DNA of 32,328 bases, taken from NCBI GenBank assembly GCA_900317425.1, contig ONGR01000022.1, positions 1 through 32,328 on the forward strand, in the 5' to 3' direction. The position numbers and the translations under genes are program-made. The DNA is from an uncultured Eubacteriales bacterium (GTDB taxonomy: Bacteria; Bacillota; Clostridia; Oscillospirales; Oscillospiraceae). The notes beneath the pieces were generated by a model. That model did not search any database, was not told the origin of the DNA, and saw only the letters and a program-made list of their open reading frames with translations. Within the stretch, counting starts at the first letter, position 1; each line of letters begins with the position of its first letter. Shown here one piece after another: positions 1-8,899 of the stretch.

Positions 1-1
1 G

Positions 2-775
2 AACTTGGGCAACACCCGCCAGGGCACCCTGCGGGCCAAGAGCGAGATCTTCGAGAATCTGAAGCCCGACGGGATCGCTGTACTCAATGGGGATGACGAG
101 CTGTTAAGGGGAGTCACCTTACAGAATGAGATCATCTTCTGCGGCCGGGGAGAGAACTGCCAGGTCCGCGTGACGGACGTGGAGGAGCTGGGGATCGAAG
201 GGATCCGCTGTACCGTGACCACGCCCCGGGACGTGTATCGCGTCCACGTGACCACCCCCGGCGCCTATATGATCTATCCGGCCTCTATGGCCATCGCCAT
301 CGGCGAGCGGCTGGGTCTTACCAAGGATGAGATCCTGGCGGGCATCGCCGCCTACCAGCCGGTGGGCTCCCGGATGCATCTGATCCGCAAGAGTGAGGAC
401 CGGCTCATCATCGACGATTGTTACAACGCCAATCCCCAGTCCATGGCGGCGGCGCTGAACATCCTGTCCCAGACCCCCTGCCGCCACCGTCTGGCCGTTT
501 TGGGCGATATGGGCGAGCTGGGCGAGCTGAGCCCCAGCGCCCATCTGCGGGTGGGCGAGTTGACCCAGGAGCTGGGGATCGATACCGTGATCGCAATCGG
601 TGACAAGGCAAAACGCATCACAGAGAAGCGTACCCTGGAGACCTATTGGTATCCTACCATCGAGGCGGCGCAGGAGATGCTGTGCCGGCAGTTTACCCCC
701 GGAACCACGGCGCTGGTGAAGGCGTCTCACGCCATGGAATTTGAAAAAGTCGTAGCATTTTTGGAAAGACAGTAA
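2..775 (+). CDS. murF: UDP-N-acetylmuramoyl-tripeptide--D-alanyl-D-alanine ligase, C-terminal part (cut by window edge)
   Basis: This is the 3' part of a Mur ligase, open at the left edge; about 257 residues are visible of the roughly 450 usual for the family, so the ATP-binding P-loop lies outside. MurF adds D-Ala-D-Ala to UDP-MurNAc-tripeptide in the cytoplasm, the last soluble step of peptidoglycan precursor synthesis. Support: the segment TRQGTLRAKSEIFENL with following GIAVLNGDD is the central Mur ligase domain, and the C-terminal ligase domain carries DDCYNANPQSM, the MurF-specific form of the (D)xYNANPxSM motif, followed by LGDMGELGE. The TAA stop abuts the ATG of the next gene with no gap, so the two are probably translationally coupled. 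High confidence in the family; the N-terminus cannot be judged. Confidence 0.93.
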   Translation, partial: NLGNTRQGTLRAKSEIFENLKPDGIAVLNGDDELLRGVTLQNEIIFCGRGENCQVRVTDVEELGIEGIRCTVTTPRDVYRVHVTTPGAYMIYPASMAIAIGERLGLTKDEILAGIAAYQPVGSRMHLIRKSEDRLIIDDCYNANPQSMAAALNILSQTPCRHRLAVLGDMGELGELSPSAHLRVGELTQELGIDTVIAIGDKAKRITEKRTLETYWYPTIEAAQEMLCRQFTPGTTALVKASHAMEFEKVVAFLERQ

Positions 776-2680
776 ATGATCGATATCAGCGTAACCGGAC
801 TGGTCAAGTCCTTTGATTTGGAAAAGAAAATACTGGACGGACTGACCTTTCAGGTGGATACCGGCGAGCGGGTTGGCCTTCTGGGCAAAAACGGCGCCGG
901 GAAGACCACGCTGTTCCGTATCCTCACCGGGGAACTGACCGCCGATGAGGGCGAGGTGGTCATCGCCACCGGCCGCCGGGTGGGACTGATCTCCCAGATC
1001 CCGGTCTATCCGGCGGGATATACGGTGGAGGACGTACTGCAGTCCGCCTTTGCCCGGATGTTCGCGCTGAAGGACGAGATGGACGCCCTGGCCCGGCGGA
1101 TGGCGGCGGGGGACAGTGATGAGCGTACCCTCAAGCGATACGGCGACCTGACCGCCCGGTTTGAGGGCCTGGGCGGCTACGATACCGACACGGCGGTGAA
1201 TAAGGTGGCGAACGGCCTGTCCATCACCGCCGATATGCGGCAACGGTATTTCGACGATCTCTCCGGCGGCGAGAAGACCCGGGTGAACCTGGGCCGTCTC
1301 ATCCTGGAGGACACGGATATCCTGCTGCTGGACGAGCCCACCAACCATCTGGACCTCCAGGCCACCGAGTGGCTGGAGGAGTATCTGCGCCGCTTCCGCG
1401 GCACCGTGGTGACCATCTCCCATGACCGCTATTTCCTGGACCGTATCGTCACCCGCATCATCGAGATAGAGGACGGCAAGGCGGAATTCTACAGCGGTAA
1501 TTACAGCTTCTACGCCATCGAGAAGGAGCGGCGCTACCAGGAGCGGATGAAGCAGTACCTGAAGGAGCAGGCCAAGATCCAGCGGTTGGAGAAGGCCGCC
1601 GAGCAGCTGCGGCTGTGGGCCTTTCAGGGCATGGACAAGACGTATCGCCGGGCGGTGTCCATGGAAAAGCGCATCGAGCGGATGCGCACCGTGTCCAGGC
1701 CCACCAAGGCCAAAAAGATGGACGACCGCTTTGCCAGCCGGGAATTCCGGGGCGACGAGGTGCTGCAGATCCGCGGCATCAGCAAGGCCTTCGGTGACCA
1801 TCGGCTGTTTTCGGACATCTATCTCCGCATCGGCGGCGGCGAGCGCATCGCCCTGCTGGGGGAGAACGGTACCGGCAAGACCACCCTGCTGAACATGATC
1901 ACCGGCCGGGAGCAGACGGACAGCGGCTCCATTCGGCAGGGCCCCTCCGTGCGTACGGCGTATCTGGAGCAGATGGTGCATTTTGACCACCCGGAGCGGT
2001 CTCTGGTGGACACGATGATTTATGAAAAGCGGAACATGACCGCCCAGAGCGCCCGCAACCGTCTGGCGGCCTATCAGTTCCAGGGGGAGGACGTGTTCAA
2101 GAGTGTGGGTGTGCTGTCCGGCGGCGAGCTGAGCCGCCTGCGGCTGTGCATGCTGATGGACGAGGAGATCAACTTCCTCATTCTGGACGAGCCCACCAAC
2201 CACCTGGATATCGCCGCCCGTGAGTGGATCGAGGAGGCGGTAGAGGCCTTTGACGGAACGCTGCTGTTTGTCAGCCATGACCGCTATTTTATCAACCGCT
2301 TTGCCACCCGGATCTGGGAGCTGTCGGAGGGCACCATCCACGACTATCCCATGGGCTTTGCCCAGTACCGGGCGGTAAAGGAGGAGGAAAAGCGGGCTGC
2401 CCAGCCTGCGTCGCCTGCCCCGAAGAAGGGCGATACCCGCACCGGCCGGGGCAACCGCGCCCAGCAGGCGGCCAGAAAGCAGCTGACCATTTGCGAGAGC
2501 GCCATTGCCCGTCTGGAGGGGGAGTGTGCCCGGCTGGACGGGGAGATGACCGTCCACGGCAGCGACGCGGAGAAGCTGGCGGAGCTGTATCGCCAAAAGC
2601 AGGACGTGGAGGCGCAGCTGGAGCAGGAGATGAGCCGCTGGGAGGAGCTGTCTCTTCAGCTGGAGGAACAGGAGAGTTGA
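776..2680 (+). CDS. ABC-F family ATPase (YdiF/Uup-like ribosome-associated factor)
   Basis: A 634-residue protein with two ABC ATPase cassettes and no membrane segment, which is the ABC-F architecture; such proteins act on ribosomes (translation factors or antibiotic protection) rather than as transporters. Cassette 1: Walker A GKNGAGKTT near residue 40, signature LSGGEKTRVNLG, Walker B LLLDEPTNHLD. Cassette 2: Walker A GENGTGKTT near 365, signature LSGGELSRLRL, Walker B LILDEPTNHLD. Between them is a charged helical linker (about 240-320), and the last ~90 residues are Gln/Glu/Arg-rich and look like the C-terminal coiled coil of the YdiF/Uup groups. The start is fixed by the ATG directly after the murF stop; the Shine-Dalgarno there is weak. 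The subgroup is an inference, and a resistance role is not indicated. Confidence 0.93.
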   Translation: MIDISVTGLVKSFDLEKKILDGLTFQVDTGERVGLLGKNGAGKTTLFRILTGELTADEGEVVIATGRRVGLISQIPVYPAGYTVEDVLQSAFARMFALKDEMDALARRMAAGDSDERTLKRYGDLTARFEGLGGYDTDTAVNKVANGLSITADMRQRYFDDLSGGEKTRVNLGRLILEDTDILLLDEPTNHLDLQATEWLEEYLRRFRGTVVTISHDRYFLDRIVTRIIEIEDGKAEFYSGNYSFYAIEKERRYQERMKQYLKEQAKIQRLEKAAEQLRLWAFQGMDKTYRRAVSMEKRIERMRTVSRPTKAKKMDDRFASREFRGDEVLQIRGISKAFGDHRLFSDIYLRIGGGERIALLGENGTGKTTLLNMITGREQTDSGSIRQGPSVRTAYLEQMVHFDHPERSLVDTMIYEKRNMTAQSARNRLAAYQFQGEDVFKSVGVLSGGELSRLRLCMLMDEEINFLILDEPTNHLDIAAREWIEEAVEAFDGTLLFVSHDRYFINRFATRIWELSEGTIHDYPMGFAQYRAVKEEEKRAAQPASPAPKKGDTRTGRGNRAQQAARKQLTICESAIARLEGECARLDGEMTVHGSDAEKLAELYRQKQDVEAQLEQEMSRWEELSLQLEEQES

Positions 2681-2681
2681 C

Positions 2682-3167
2682 ATGAGTGACGTTTTGTGTT
2701 TGTTCTATTCCCGCACCGGCCGTACCGAAGAGGCCATGAAGGAGATCGCCGCGGCTCTGGACGCCGAGCTGGTGGAGATCACCGACGACGTGGACCGCAG
2801 CGGCCTGAGGGGCTTTTTCCGGGCCGGCCTGTCGGCTATGCGGCGCTCTACCCACCCGCTGGAAAACTTTCACACGGAGAAGAACATCGAGGACTATCGG
2901 CTGGTGATCCTGGGCAGCCCCGTCTGGGCGGGCCGGTGCGCCAGCCCCGTCCGGGCGCTGCTGAAGCGCCGGGGACTGGAGATGAAACGGGTGGCCTACG
3001 TGCTGACCCGGGCCAGCGACCGTCACTATGAGGAGATCTACGACCAGATGGACCGTTACACGGCCGAAAAGCACGTGCTGGCCGTCTCGCTGCGGCCCGA
3101 CAGCGTGGGCTATGTGTTCTGGCGTGATGGATTTATCCAGGACGTGAAGCGTTATCTGGAACAGTAA
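2682..3167 (+). CDS. Flavodoxin-like protein
   Basis: A 161-residue cytoplasmic protein of flavodoxin fold. The first beta strand and phosphate loop [13 protein letters not shown] match the (S/T)xTGxT FMN-phosphate loop, and [18 protein letters not shown] matches the second FMN-binding loop of short flavodoxins (GSPxW). It starts one base after the ABC-F stop and ends 11 bases before prfA, so it belongs to this operon. It probably carries electrons via FMN, but the partner is unknown. The segment around residues 47-65 ([12 protein letters not shown]) is typical of the flavodoxin family found in Firmicutes operons of unknown role. Confidence 0.85.
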   Translation: MSDVLCLFYSRTGRTEEAMKEIAAALDAELVEITDDVDRSGLRGFFRAGLSAMRRSTHPLENFHTEKNIEDYRLVILGSPVWAGRCASPVRALLKRRGLEMKRVAYVLTRASDRHYEEIYDQMDRYTAEKHVLAVSLRPDSVGYVFWRDGFIQDVKRYLEQ

Positions 3168-3178
3168 GGAGACCCTGT

Positions 3179-4252
3179 ATGGAGGAAAAACTGGCAAAAA
3201 TCGAGGAGCGCCTGGCGGAGATCGAGGGCCAACTGTCCGATCCGGCGGTGTACGGTGACCGGGAAAAGCTGGCCCGTCTGAGCCGGGAACAGAAGGAACT
3301 GACCCCCATCGTGACGGCCTTCCGGGCCTACCGCAAGGCAAAGCAGGATCAGGCCGACGCCCAGGAGATGCTGTCCGACCCGGAGCTGCGTGAACTGGCC
3401 CAGGAGGAATTTGCCGCGGCAAAAGCGGAGGCGGAGCGGATGCAGGAGGAACTGAAGCGTCTGCTGCTGCCCAAGGATCCCAACGACGATAAGAACGTGA
3501 TCCTGGAGATCCGGGCCGGCATCGGCGGGGAGGAGGGCGCTCTGTTTGCCGCCGATCTGCTGCGGATGTATACCATGTACGCCGAGCGCAAGGGCTTTAC
3601 ACTGTCCGTGGTCAGCGAGAATCTGACGGAACTGGGCGGCGTGAAGGAAGTGGTGGCTACGGTGGAGGGCAGCGGTGCCTATTCCCGGCTGAAGTTCGAG
3701 GCCGGCACCCATCGGGTCCAGCGTGTGCCGGAGACGGAGTCCTCCGGCCGTATCCAGACCTCTGCGGCCACGGTGGCCATCATGCCCGAGGCGGAGGAGG
3801 TGGAGTTCACCATCGACCCCAAGGACCTGCAGATCGACACCTACCGCTCCTCCGGCGCCGGCGGACAGCACGTCAACAAGACCGAGTCCGCCATCCGCAT
3901 TACCCATCTGCCCACCGGCACGGTGGTGGAGTGCCAGGACGAGCGGAGCCAATACAAGAACAAGGACCGGGCCATGAAGATCCTGCGCTCCCGTCTCTAT
4001 GAGGCGGAGCAGGAGAAGCAGAACGCCGCCATCGCCGCCCAGCGGAAAAACCAGGTGGGCACCGGCGACCGCAGCGGCAAGATCCGCACCTACAACTTTC
4101 CCCAGAACCGGGTCACCGACCACCGGCTGACGGGGGAGAACAAGAATTTCAACATCGCCGCCATCATCAACGGCGATTTGGACGCATTGATCGACGCGCT
4201 GACGCTGGCGGACCAGGCGGCGCGTCTGCAATCGGAGAATAAGGAGGAATAA
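3179..4252 (+). CDS. prfA: Peptide chain release factor 1
   Basis: RF1 recognises UAA and UAG stop codons and releases the finished peptide. The 357-residue length is typical. The GGQ catalytic loop is seen as [17 protein letters not shown], and the codon-recognition tripeptide is PET in [10 protein letters not shown], the PxT form that marks RF1 rather than RF2 (SPF). The N-terminal ~100 residues are a charged helical domain. The ribosome binding site AAGGAGA overlaps the stop of the flavodoxin gene and lies about 10 bases before the ATG. In many Firmicutes prfA is followed by prmC, the methyltransferase for the GGQ glutamine; here a LUD gene follows instead. Confidence 0.97.
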   Translation: MEEKLAKIEERLAEIEGQLSDPAVYGDREKLARLSREQKELTPIVTAFRAYRKAKQDQADAQEMLSDPELRELAQEEFAAAKAEAERMQEELKRLLLPKDPNDDKNVILEIRAGIGGEEGALFAADLLRMYTMYAERKGFTLSVVSENLTELGGVKEVVATVEGSGAYSRLKFEAGTHRVQRVPETESSGRIQTSAATVAIMPEAEEVEFTIDPKDLQIDTYRSSGAGGQHVNKTESAIRITHLPTGTVVECQDERSQYKNKDRAMKILRSRLYEAEQEKQNAAIAAQRKNQVGTGDRSGKIRTYNFPQNRVTDHRLTGENKNFNIAAIINGDLDALIDALTLADQAARLQSENKEE

Positions 4253-4256
4253 GACC

Positions 4257-4892
4257 ATGCTGGAAGCCAAGAGAATGCAGTATGAGAAGTCCGGCGCCAA
4301 GGTGGTGGAGGCCCTGAAGAGCCGCCATTTTGACGCATGGTATTGCGCCAGCGGCGCCGAGGCCGTGGCCAAGGTGCTGGAGCTGATCCCCGAGGGGGCT
4401 GAAGTGGCCTGGGGCGGCAGCATGACCGTGGACGGCCTGGGTATCCAGGATGCGCTGCGCCGCCGGGGCCAGCCGCTTCTGGACCGTGACGCCGTGCCGC
4501 CGGAGGAGCGGGAGAATGTGATGCGCCGCGCCCAGAGCTGCGACGTGTTCCTCATGGGCAGCAACGCCGTCACCGAGGACGGTCAGCTTTTCAACATCGA
4601 CGGCACGGGCAACCGCGTGGCGGCCCTGTGCTTCGGCCCAAAGAGCGTCATCGTGGTGGCCGGCATGAACAAGGTGGTGCCGGATCTGGCGGCGGCCTAC
4701 AGCCGGGTGCGCCACTATGCCGCACCCATAAACGCCCAGCGCTTCGGCGTCAAGACCCCCTGCAGCGTCACCGGTCAGTGCGCCGACTGCCGCAGCCCCG
4801 AGACCATCTGCAACGCCATGGTGACCACCCGTGGCTGCCGGCCCGCCGGCCGCGTCAAGGTGATCCTGGTGGGCGAGGATCTGGGCTTTTGA
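4257..4892 (+). CDS. LUD-domain protein (LutC/YkgG-like, DUF162)
   Basis: A 211-residue protein of the LUD superfamily, to which LutB and LutC of lactate oxidation belong. Features: AWGGSMTVDGLGI near residue 58 and FLMGSNAVTEDGQLFNIDGTGNR near residue 100 are the conserved LUD core, and GPKSVIVVAGMNKVV follows. The C-terminus has a four-cysteine cluster (PCSVTGQCADCRSPETIC) that could bind a metal or an iron-sulphur cluster. Stand-alone proteins of this type are common in clostridia without lutAB, so a lactate role should not be assumed. It starts 4 bases after prfA, with its ribosome binding site AAGGAGGAA inside the prfA end. Confidence 0.85.
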   Translation: MLEAKRMQYEKSGAKVVEALKSRHFDAWYCASGAEAVAKVLELIPEGAEVAWGGSMTVDGLGIQDALRRRGQPLLDRDAVPPEERENVMRRAQSCDVFLMGSNAVTEDGQLFNIDGTGNRVAALCFGPKSVIVVAGMNKVVPDLAAAYSRVRHYAAPINAQRFGVKTPCSVTGQCADCRSPETICNAMVTTRGCRPAGRVKVILVGEDLGF

Positions 4893-4909
4893 TCGAAAGA
4901 GGAAATCCG

Positions 4910-6550
4910 TTGAAAACGAGAATTTTTCATCCGGAAACGGAGAAGAACGCCATCGCTGAGGCGGCGGAGATCATCCGCGGCGGCGGATTGCTGGGCATCC
5001 CCACCGAGACGGTCTACGGCCTGGGCGCTAACGCGCTGAACGAGGAGGCGGTGAAGGCCATCTTCGAGGCCAAGGGCCGCCCCCAGGACAATCCGCTCAT
5101 CATCCACGTACCCTCCGCCGACTGGCTGGAGCGGTACTGCAAGGACGTGCCAGCCGTGGCCTATGCGCTGGCCCGGCGGTTCTGGCCGGGGCCGCTGACC
5201 ATGATCCTGCCCCGGCGGGAGAACGTGCCCCTGCGCACCACCGGCGGGTTGGAGACAGTGGGCGTCCGCTGCCCGGATCACCCTCTGACGCTGGCCATTA
5301 TCGAGGCCGCCGGCGTGCCGATCGCCGCTCCCAGCGGCAATACCTCGGGCCGGCCCAGCCCCACAACGGCGCAGCACATGATCGAGGACATGGACGGCAA
5401 GATCGACGGCATCGTGGACGGCGGCCCCTGCGCCGTGGGTGTGGAGAGTACCATCGTCGACCTGACGGTGACGCCGCCCCGCCTGCTCCGCCCCGGCGGA
5501 CTTCCGCTGGAGTCGCTGCGTGAGGTACTGGGTGAGGTGGCTGTGGATAAAGCTGTCACTCAGAAGCTGGGCGACAGGGAGCGCCCCCGGGCCCCCGGCA
5601 TGAAGTACCGCCACTACGCCCCCAAGGCCCCGGTGACCGTGGTCACCGGAGATCCGGAACGGTCGGCGGCCTACATACGGGGTCAGTTAGAACCCAACGA
5701 CGGCGTCATCTGCTTCGATGAGTACGCCGGGGACTTTGCCGGTCATATCATCCACAAGCTGGGTCCTGCGGCGGATCGCCTGGCCCAGGCCCGGCACGTA
5801 TTCGACGCCCTGCGCACCTTTGATGCCACCGACGTGTCCCACATCTATGCCCAGTGCCCGGACGATGCCGGTTTGGGCCTGGCGGTGGGAAACCGGCTGA
5901 AGAAGGCCGCCGGTTTTCACGTGGTGGACGCGGGGAAGCGGCCCCTTGTCATCGGTCTCACCGGCCCCACCGGGGCGGGGAAGACCAGCGCGCTGGCCGC
6001 CCTGGAACGGCTGGGCGGCTGCATCCTGGACTGCGACGCCGTGTACCACGAGATGCTGCGGACCGACGAGGGCCTGCGCCGGGATATCACCGAAGCCTTC
6101 GGCGATGTGTTTGATGAGAGGGGGCTGAACCGGCAAAAACTGGGAAGCATCGTCTTTGCCGATCCAGAGGCGCTGGAGCGGCTGAACGCCGTCATCTACG
6201 CCCGGCTGGTCCCGGCCCTGCGGCAGCGGGTCTATGCGTCCGCCGCCCCCATCGTGGGCATCGATGCCATCAACCTCTTCGAGAGCGGACTGGATCGGCT
6301 CTGCCGCCGCACGGTGGGCCTGCTGGCCCCGGCGGAGGTGCGGATCCGGCGCATCATGGCCCGGGACGGGATCTCCGAGGAGTACGCCCGGCTGCGGGTG
6401 GAAGCCCAGAAGGGAGAGGACTTCTACCGCGCCCATTGCACTGACATTCTTGTGAACGACGCGGCGTCCGCCGCGGAATTTGAGAACAAGGCCTATGCCT
6501 TTTTCTGCCATATGATCAAACAAATCAAGGAGGAAAGCAACCATGAGTGA
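4910..6550 (+). CDS. Fusion: threonylcarbamoyl-AMP synthase (TsaC/Sua5) + dephospho-CoA kinase (CoaE)
   Basis: One uninterrupted 546-residue frame joins two unrelated enzymes. Residues 1 to ~335 are a complete Sua5-type L-threonylcarbamoyladenylate synthase for tRNA t6A37: IPTETVYGLGANA, the KGRPQDNPL motif and APSGNTSGRPSPT form the YrdC domain; PRAPGMKYRHYAPKAPV begins the Sua5 C-terminal domain. From about residue 345 a CoaE domain follows: P-loop GLTGPTGAGKT with Lys358, the DCDAVYHEML equivalent of the DADxxxR motif, and a C-terminal LLAPAEVRIRRIMARDG helix. CoaE phosphorylates dephospho-CoA in the last step of CoA synthesis. The start is a TTG preceded by GAAAGAGG; the frame is open further upstream but would overlap the LUD gene. 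It overlaps the aminopeptidase gene by 8 bases. Both domains keep their key motifs, so both are probably active (inference). Confidence 0.92.
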   Translation: MKTRIFHPETEKNAIAEAAEIIRGGGLLGIPTETVYGLGANALNEEAVKAIFEAKGRPQDNPLIIHVPSADWLERYCKDVPAVAYALARRFWPGPLTMILPRRENVPLRTTGGLETVGVRCPDHPLTLAIIEAAGVPIAAPSGNTSGRPSPTTAQHMIEDMDGKIDGIVDGGPCAVGVESTIVDLTVTPPRLLRPGGLPLESLREVLGEVAVDKAVTQKLGDRERPRAPGMKYRHYAPKAPVTVVTGDPERSAAYIRGQLEPNDGVICFDEYAGDFAGHIIHKLGPAADRLAQARHVFDALRTFDATDVSHIYAQCPDDAGLGLAVGNRLKKAAGFHVVDAGKRPLVIGLTGPTGAGKTSALAALERLGGCILDCDAVYHEMLRTDEGLRRDITEAFGDVFDERGLNRQKLGSIVFADPEALERLNAVIYARLVPALRQRVYASAAPIVGIDAINLFESGLDRLCRRTVGLLAPAEVRIRRIMARDGISEEYARLRVEAQKGEDFYRAHCTDILVNDAASAAEFENKAYAFFCHMIKQIKEESNHE

Positions 6551-7940
6551 AGAAATGAAGAGCCGCAAGGAGAAGGTGCTGTGCACCGCCAAGAACGGCT
6601 ACGACCGCATGGACGCATCCGAGATGCAGGCCATGGAGGAGTACTGCCGTGTCTACAAGGATTTCCTGAACAACGGCAAGACCGAGCGCCTGTGCGCCAG
6701 GGAGGCTGTGAAGCTGGCTGAGGCCAAGGGCTTCGTGCCCTATCGCCGGGGCATGGCACTGAAGGCCGGCGACAAGGTCTACACCGTCAACCGCGGCAAG
6801 GGCGTCATGCTGGCCGTCATCGGCCGGAAGTCCCTGGCAGAGGGCTGCCAGATCACCGCCTCCCACATCGATTCCCCCCGCCTGGATCTGAAGCCCACTC
6901 CCCTCTATGAGGACAGCGAGATGGCCTACTTCAAGACCCATTATTACGGCTGCATCCGCAAGTACCAGTGGGTCACCATCCCCCTGGAGCTGCGGGGCGT
7001 CGTGGCGCTGAAGGACGGCACCGTGGTGGACGTGGCTCTGGGCGAGGGCGACGAGCCCAAGTTCGTCATCACCGACCTGCTGCCCCATCTGGGCGGCGAA
7101 CAGGGCAAGAAGCCTCTCAACGAGGCCATTCCCGGCGAGAGCCTGAACATCCTGCTTGGCAGCCGGCCCGTGGGCGAGTGCGGTGAGAGCGACCGCGTGA
7201 AGCTCCACGTGATGGAGAAGCTCAACGAGAAGTACGGCATCACCGAGGCCGACTTCACCTCCGCCGAGCTGGAGGTCGTCCCTGCCGCCATGGCCACCGA
7301 CATCGGCCTGGATGCCAGCCTCATCGGCTCCTACGGTCACGATGACCGCGTCTGCGGCTTTGCTGCTCTGAAGGCGCTGCTGGATCTGGATACCGTGCCC
7401 GCCAAGACCGCCGTGTGCATGCTGGCGGACAAGGAGGAAGTGGGTTCCATGGGCGTCACCGGTATGCAGTCCGCCGCCTTTGACACCTTTATGGAGGACC
7501 TGTGCGAGAGCCAGGGCGTGGCGCTGCGCGTGTGCTATGAGAAGGCCTTCTGTCTGAGCACCGACGTTACCGCCGCCTTCGATCCCGCCTTTGCCGACGT
7601 CTATGAGAAGCGCAACTCCGCCCTCGTCAACTACGGCATCGGTCTGTGCAAGTACACCGGCGCCCGGGGCAAGGGCGGCTCCAGCGACGCCAACGCCGAG
7701 ACCGTGGCCTACGTCCGCCGCGTGATGGACGACAAGAACGTCATCTGGCAGATCGCCGAACTGGGCAAGGTGGACGCCGGCGGCGGCGGCACCGTGGCCC
7801 AGTACATGGCCAACCGCAACATCACCACCCTGGATGCCGGCGTGCCCGTTCTGAGCATGCACGCTCCCTTCGAGGTGGTCAGCAAGCTGGATTGCTACAT
7901 GACCTACAAGGGCTGCAAGGCCATCTATGAGGCCGAGTAA
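6543..7940 (+). CDS. M18 family aminopeptidase
   Basis: A 465-residue zinc aminopeptidase of family M18 (aspartyl aminopeptidase/LAP4 type), which removes N-terminal, often acidic, residues from peptides in the cytoplasm. Metal and catalytic motifs in order: SHIDSPRLDLKP with His108, GSYGHDDRVCG (bridging Asp), ADKEEVGSMGVTG (catalytic Glu pair), STDVTAAFDP and the C-terminal LSMHAPFEVVSKLD (last His ligand). The length fits the clostridial branch. The start ATG has a strong AAGGAGGAAA eight or so bases upstream, inside the end of the preceding fusion gene. It is the last gene of the left-hand run and is followed by a clear terminator. Confidence 0.95.
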   Translation: MSEEMKSRKEKVLCTAKNGYDRMDASEMQAMEEYCRVYKDFLNNGKTERLCAREAVKLAEAKGFVPYRRGMALKAGDKVYTVNRGKGVMLAVIGRKSLAEGCQITASHIDSPRLDLKPTPLYEDSEMAYFKTHYYGCIRKYQWVTIPLELRGVVALKDGTVVDVALGEGDEPKFVITDLLPHLGGEQGKKPLNEAIPGESLNILLGSRPVGECGESDRVKLHVMEKLNEKYGITEADFTSAELEVVPAAMATDIGLDASLIGSYGHDDRVCGFAALKALLDLDTVPAKTAVCMLADKEEVGSMGVTGMQSAAFDTFMEDLCESQGVALRVCYEKAFCLSTDVTAAFDPAFADVYEKRNSALVNYGIGLCKYTGARGKGGSSDANAETVAYVRRVMDDKNVIWQIAELGKVDAGGGGTVAQYMANRNITTLDAGVPVLSMHAPFEVVSKLDCYMTYKGCKAIYEAE

Positions 7941-7956
7941 TCTACCTGTCGGAAGA

Positions 7957-7989
7957 AGAGGTCGGAGGATTTCCTCCGGCCTCTTTTTT
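7957..7989 (+). terminator. Rho-independent terminator after the M18 aminopeptidase gene
   Basis: A 12-bp stem, AGAGGTCGGAGG / CCTCCGGCCTCT (one G-U pair) with loop ATTT, is followed by six Ts. It ends the murF-to-aminopeptidase transcript. Confidence 0.9.
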
Positions 7990-8055
7990 GTGTTTTTCAG
8001 ATCGAACGCATAGAAATGAGCAGTCGGCGCACCCTAACGGAAAAGGAGGGTGCAT

Positions 8056-8778
8056 ATGACAGAAACCAAAAAACCGACCAACTCCAACGAGGATCAGGAA
8101 AATCAGGATACCCCGCAGCAGCAGATCGTGGACATGGGCTCGTCGGTGGTGAGCAACCGCCACGGCACCATTCACTGCCTCACCATCGTGGGTCAGGTGG
8201 AGGGCCACATGCTCCTGCCGGGCAACAGCAAGACCACCAAATACGAGCACGTGCTGCCCCTGCTGGCGGCCATCGAGGAATCCGACGACGTGGACGGCCT
8301 GCTGTTGCTTTTGAACACGGTGGGCGGCGACATCGAGGCGGGCCTGGCCATCGCCGAGTTGATCGCCGGCATGCGGACCCCTACGGTAACGCTGGTACTG
8401 GGCGGCGGACATTCCATCGGTATCCCGCTGGCCGTCTCCGGCAAGGTGACCATGATCGCCCCGTCGGCCTCCATGACCATCCATCCGGTGCGTATGTCCG
8501 GCACGGTGATCGCCGTGCCCGCCACGTATCAGTATTTTGACCGGATCCAGGAGCGGATCATCGCGTTCGTGGCCAAGAATTCCCACATCAGCGCCGACAA
8601 GTTCCGGGAGCTGATGCTGGCCACCGGGGATATGGCCAACGACGTGGGCAGCATCGTCTACGGCGAGCAGGCGGTGGAGCTGGGCCTGATGGACCGGATC
8701 GGCACGCTGTCCGACGCGCTGGATTGCCTCTATGAGATGATCGATCACAGGGATAACCAGAATAACCAGGAGGGCTGA
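8056..8778 (+). CDS. tepA: ClpP-like serine protease, TepA (translocation-enhancing protein) type
   Basis: About 240 residues with the ClpP/crotonase fold of the TepA/YmfB group. The N-terminal ~30 residues are polar and rich in Gln and Asn. The core shows GLLLLLNTVGGDIEAGLAIAE (the ClpP NSxGG oxyanion region), LGGGHSIGIPLAVSG with the serine in the nucleophile position, SMTIHPVR with the histidine, and the closing AVELGLMDRIG. The TepA group is reported to help protein translocation or degrade small proteins around sporulation in Bacillus; it is not the general ClpP. The ATG at 8056 lies 5 bases after AGGAGGG; a GTG two codons earlier sits on the ribosome binding site and is unlikely. It is monocistronic between two terminator-like hairpins. 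Confidence 0.88.
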   Translation: MTETKKPTNSNEDQENQDTPQQQIVDMGSSVVSNRHGTIHCLTIVGQVEGHMLLPGNSKTTKYEHVLPLLAAIEESDDVDGLLLLLNTVGGDIEAGLAIAELIAGMRTPTVTLVLGGGHSIGIPLAVSGKVTMIAPSASMTIHPVRMSGTVIAVPATYQYFDRIQERIIAFVAKNSHISADKFRELMLATGDMANDVGSIVYGEQAVELGLMDRIGTLSDALDCLYEMIDHRDNQNNQEG

Positions 8779-8799
8779 CGGAAAGTCAGTCCTCCTTTG
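8768..8799 (+). terminator. Terminator-like hairpin overlapping the tepA stop
   Basis: A 12-bp stem AGGAGGGCTGAC / GTCAGTCCTCCT with loop GGAAA begins in the last tepA codons. The following T tract is short (TTTGCTGT), so termination may be incomplete. Confidence 0.6.
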
Positions 8800-8830
8800 C
8801 TGTGCGCGGGAAAAGGTTTCCATGTTCTGC

Positions 8831-8859
8831 TTGAAAACGGATGGGTTTCTTGATATACT
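8831..8859 (+). promoter_or_regulatory. Sigma-A promoter of the smc operon
   Basis: TTGAAA (8831-8836), a 17-base spacer and TATACT (8854-8859). The expected transcription start near 8866 leaves a ~33-base leader before smc. Confidence 0.8.
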
Positions 8860-8899
8860 AAAATAGTTATAGAATGCACAGGATAACGAGGTGAACAGA

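Noticed and set aside
119-2683. An 854-codon open frame on the minus strand opposite murF and the ABC-F gene
   Set aside because: It is antisense to two strongly supported genes, has low-complexity Leu/His/Gly/Gln-rich composition typical of GC-rich shadows, and matches no family.
4628-4909. In-frame extension of the TsaC-CoaE fusion upstream of TTG 4910
   Set aside because: It would overlap the LUD gene in another frame by more than 250 bases and encodes Arg/Gly/Pro-rich sequence unlike Sua5; TTG 4910 has a ribosome binding site and gives a normal N-terminus.
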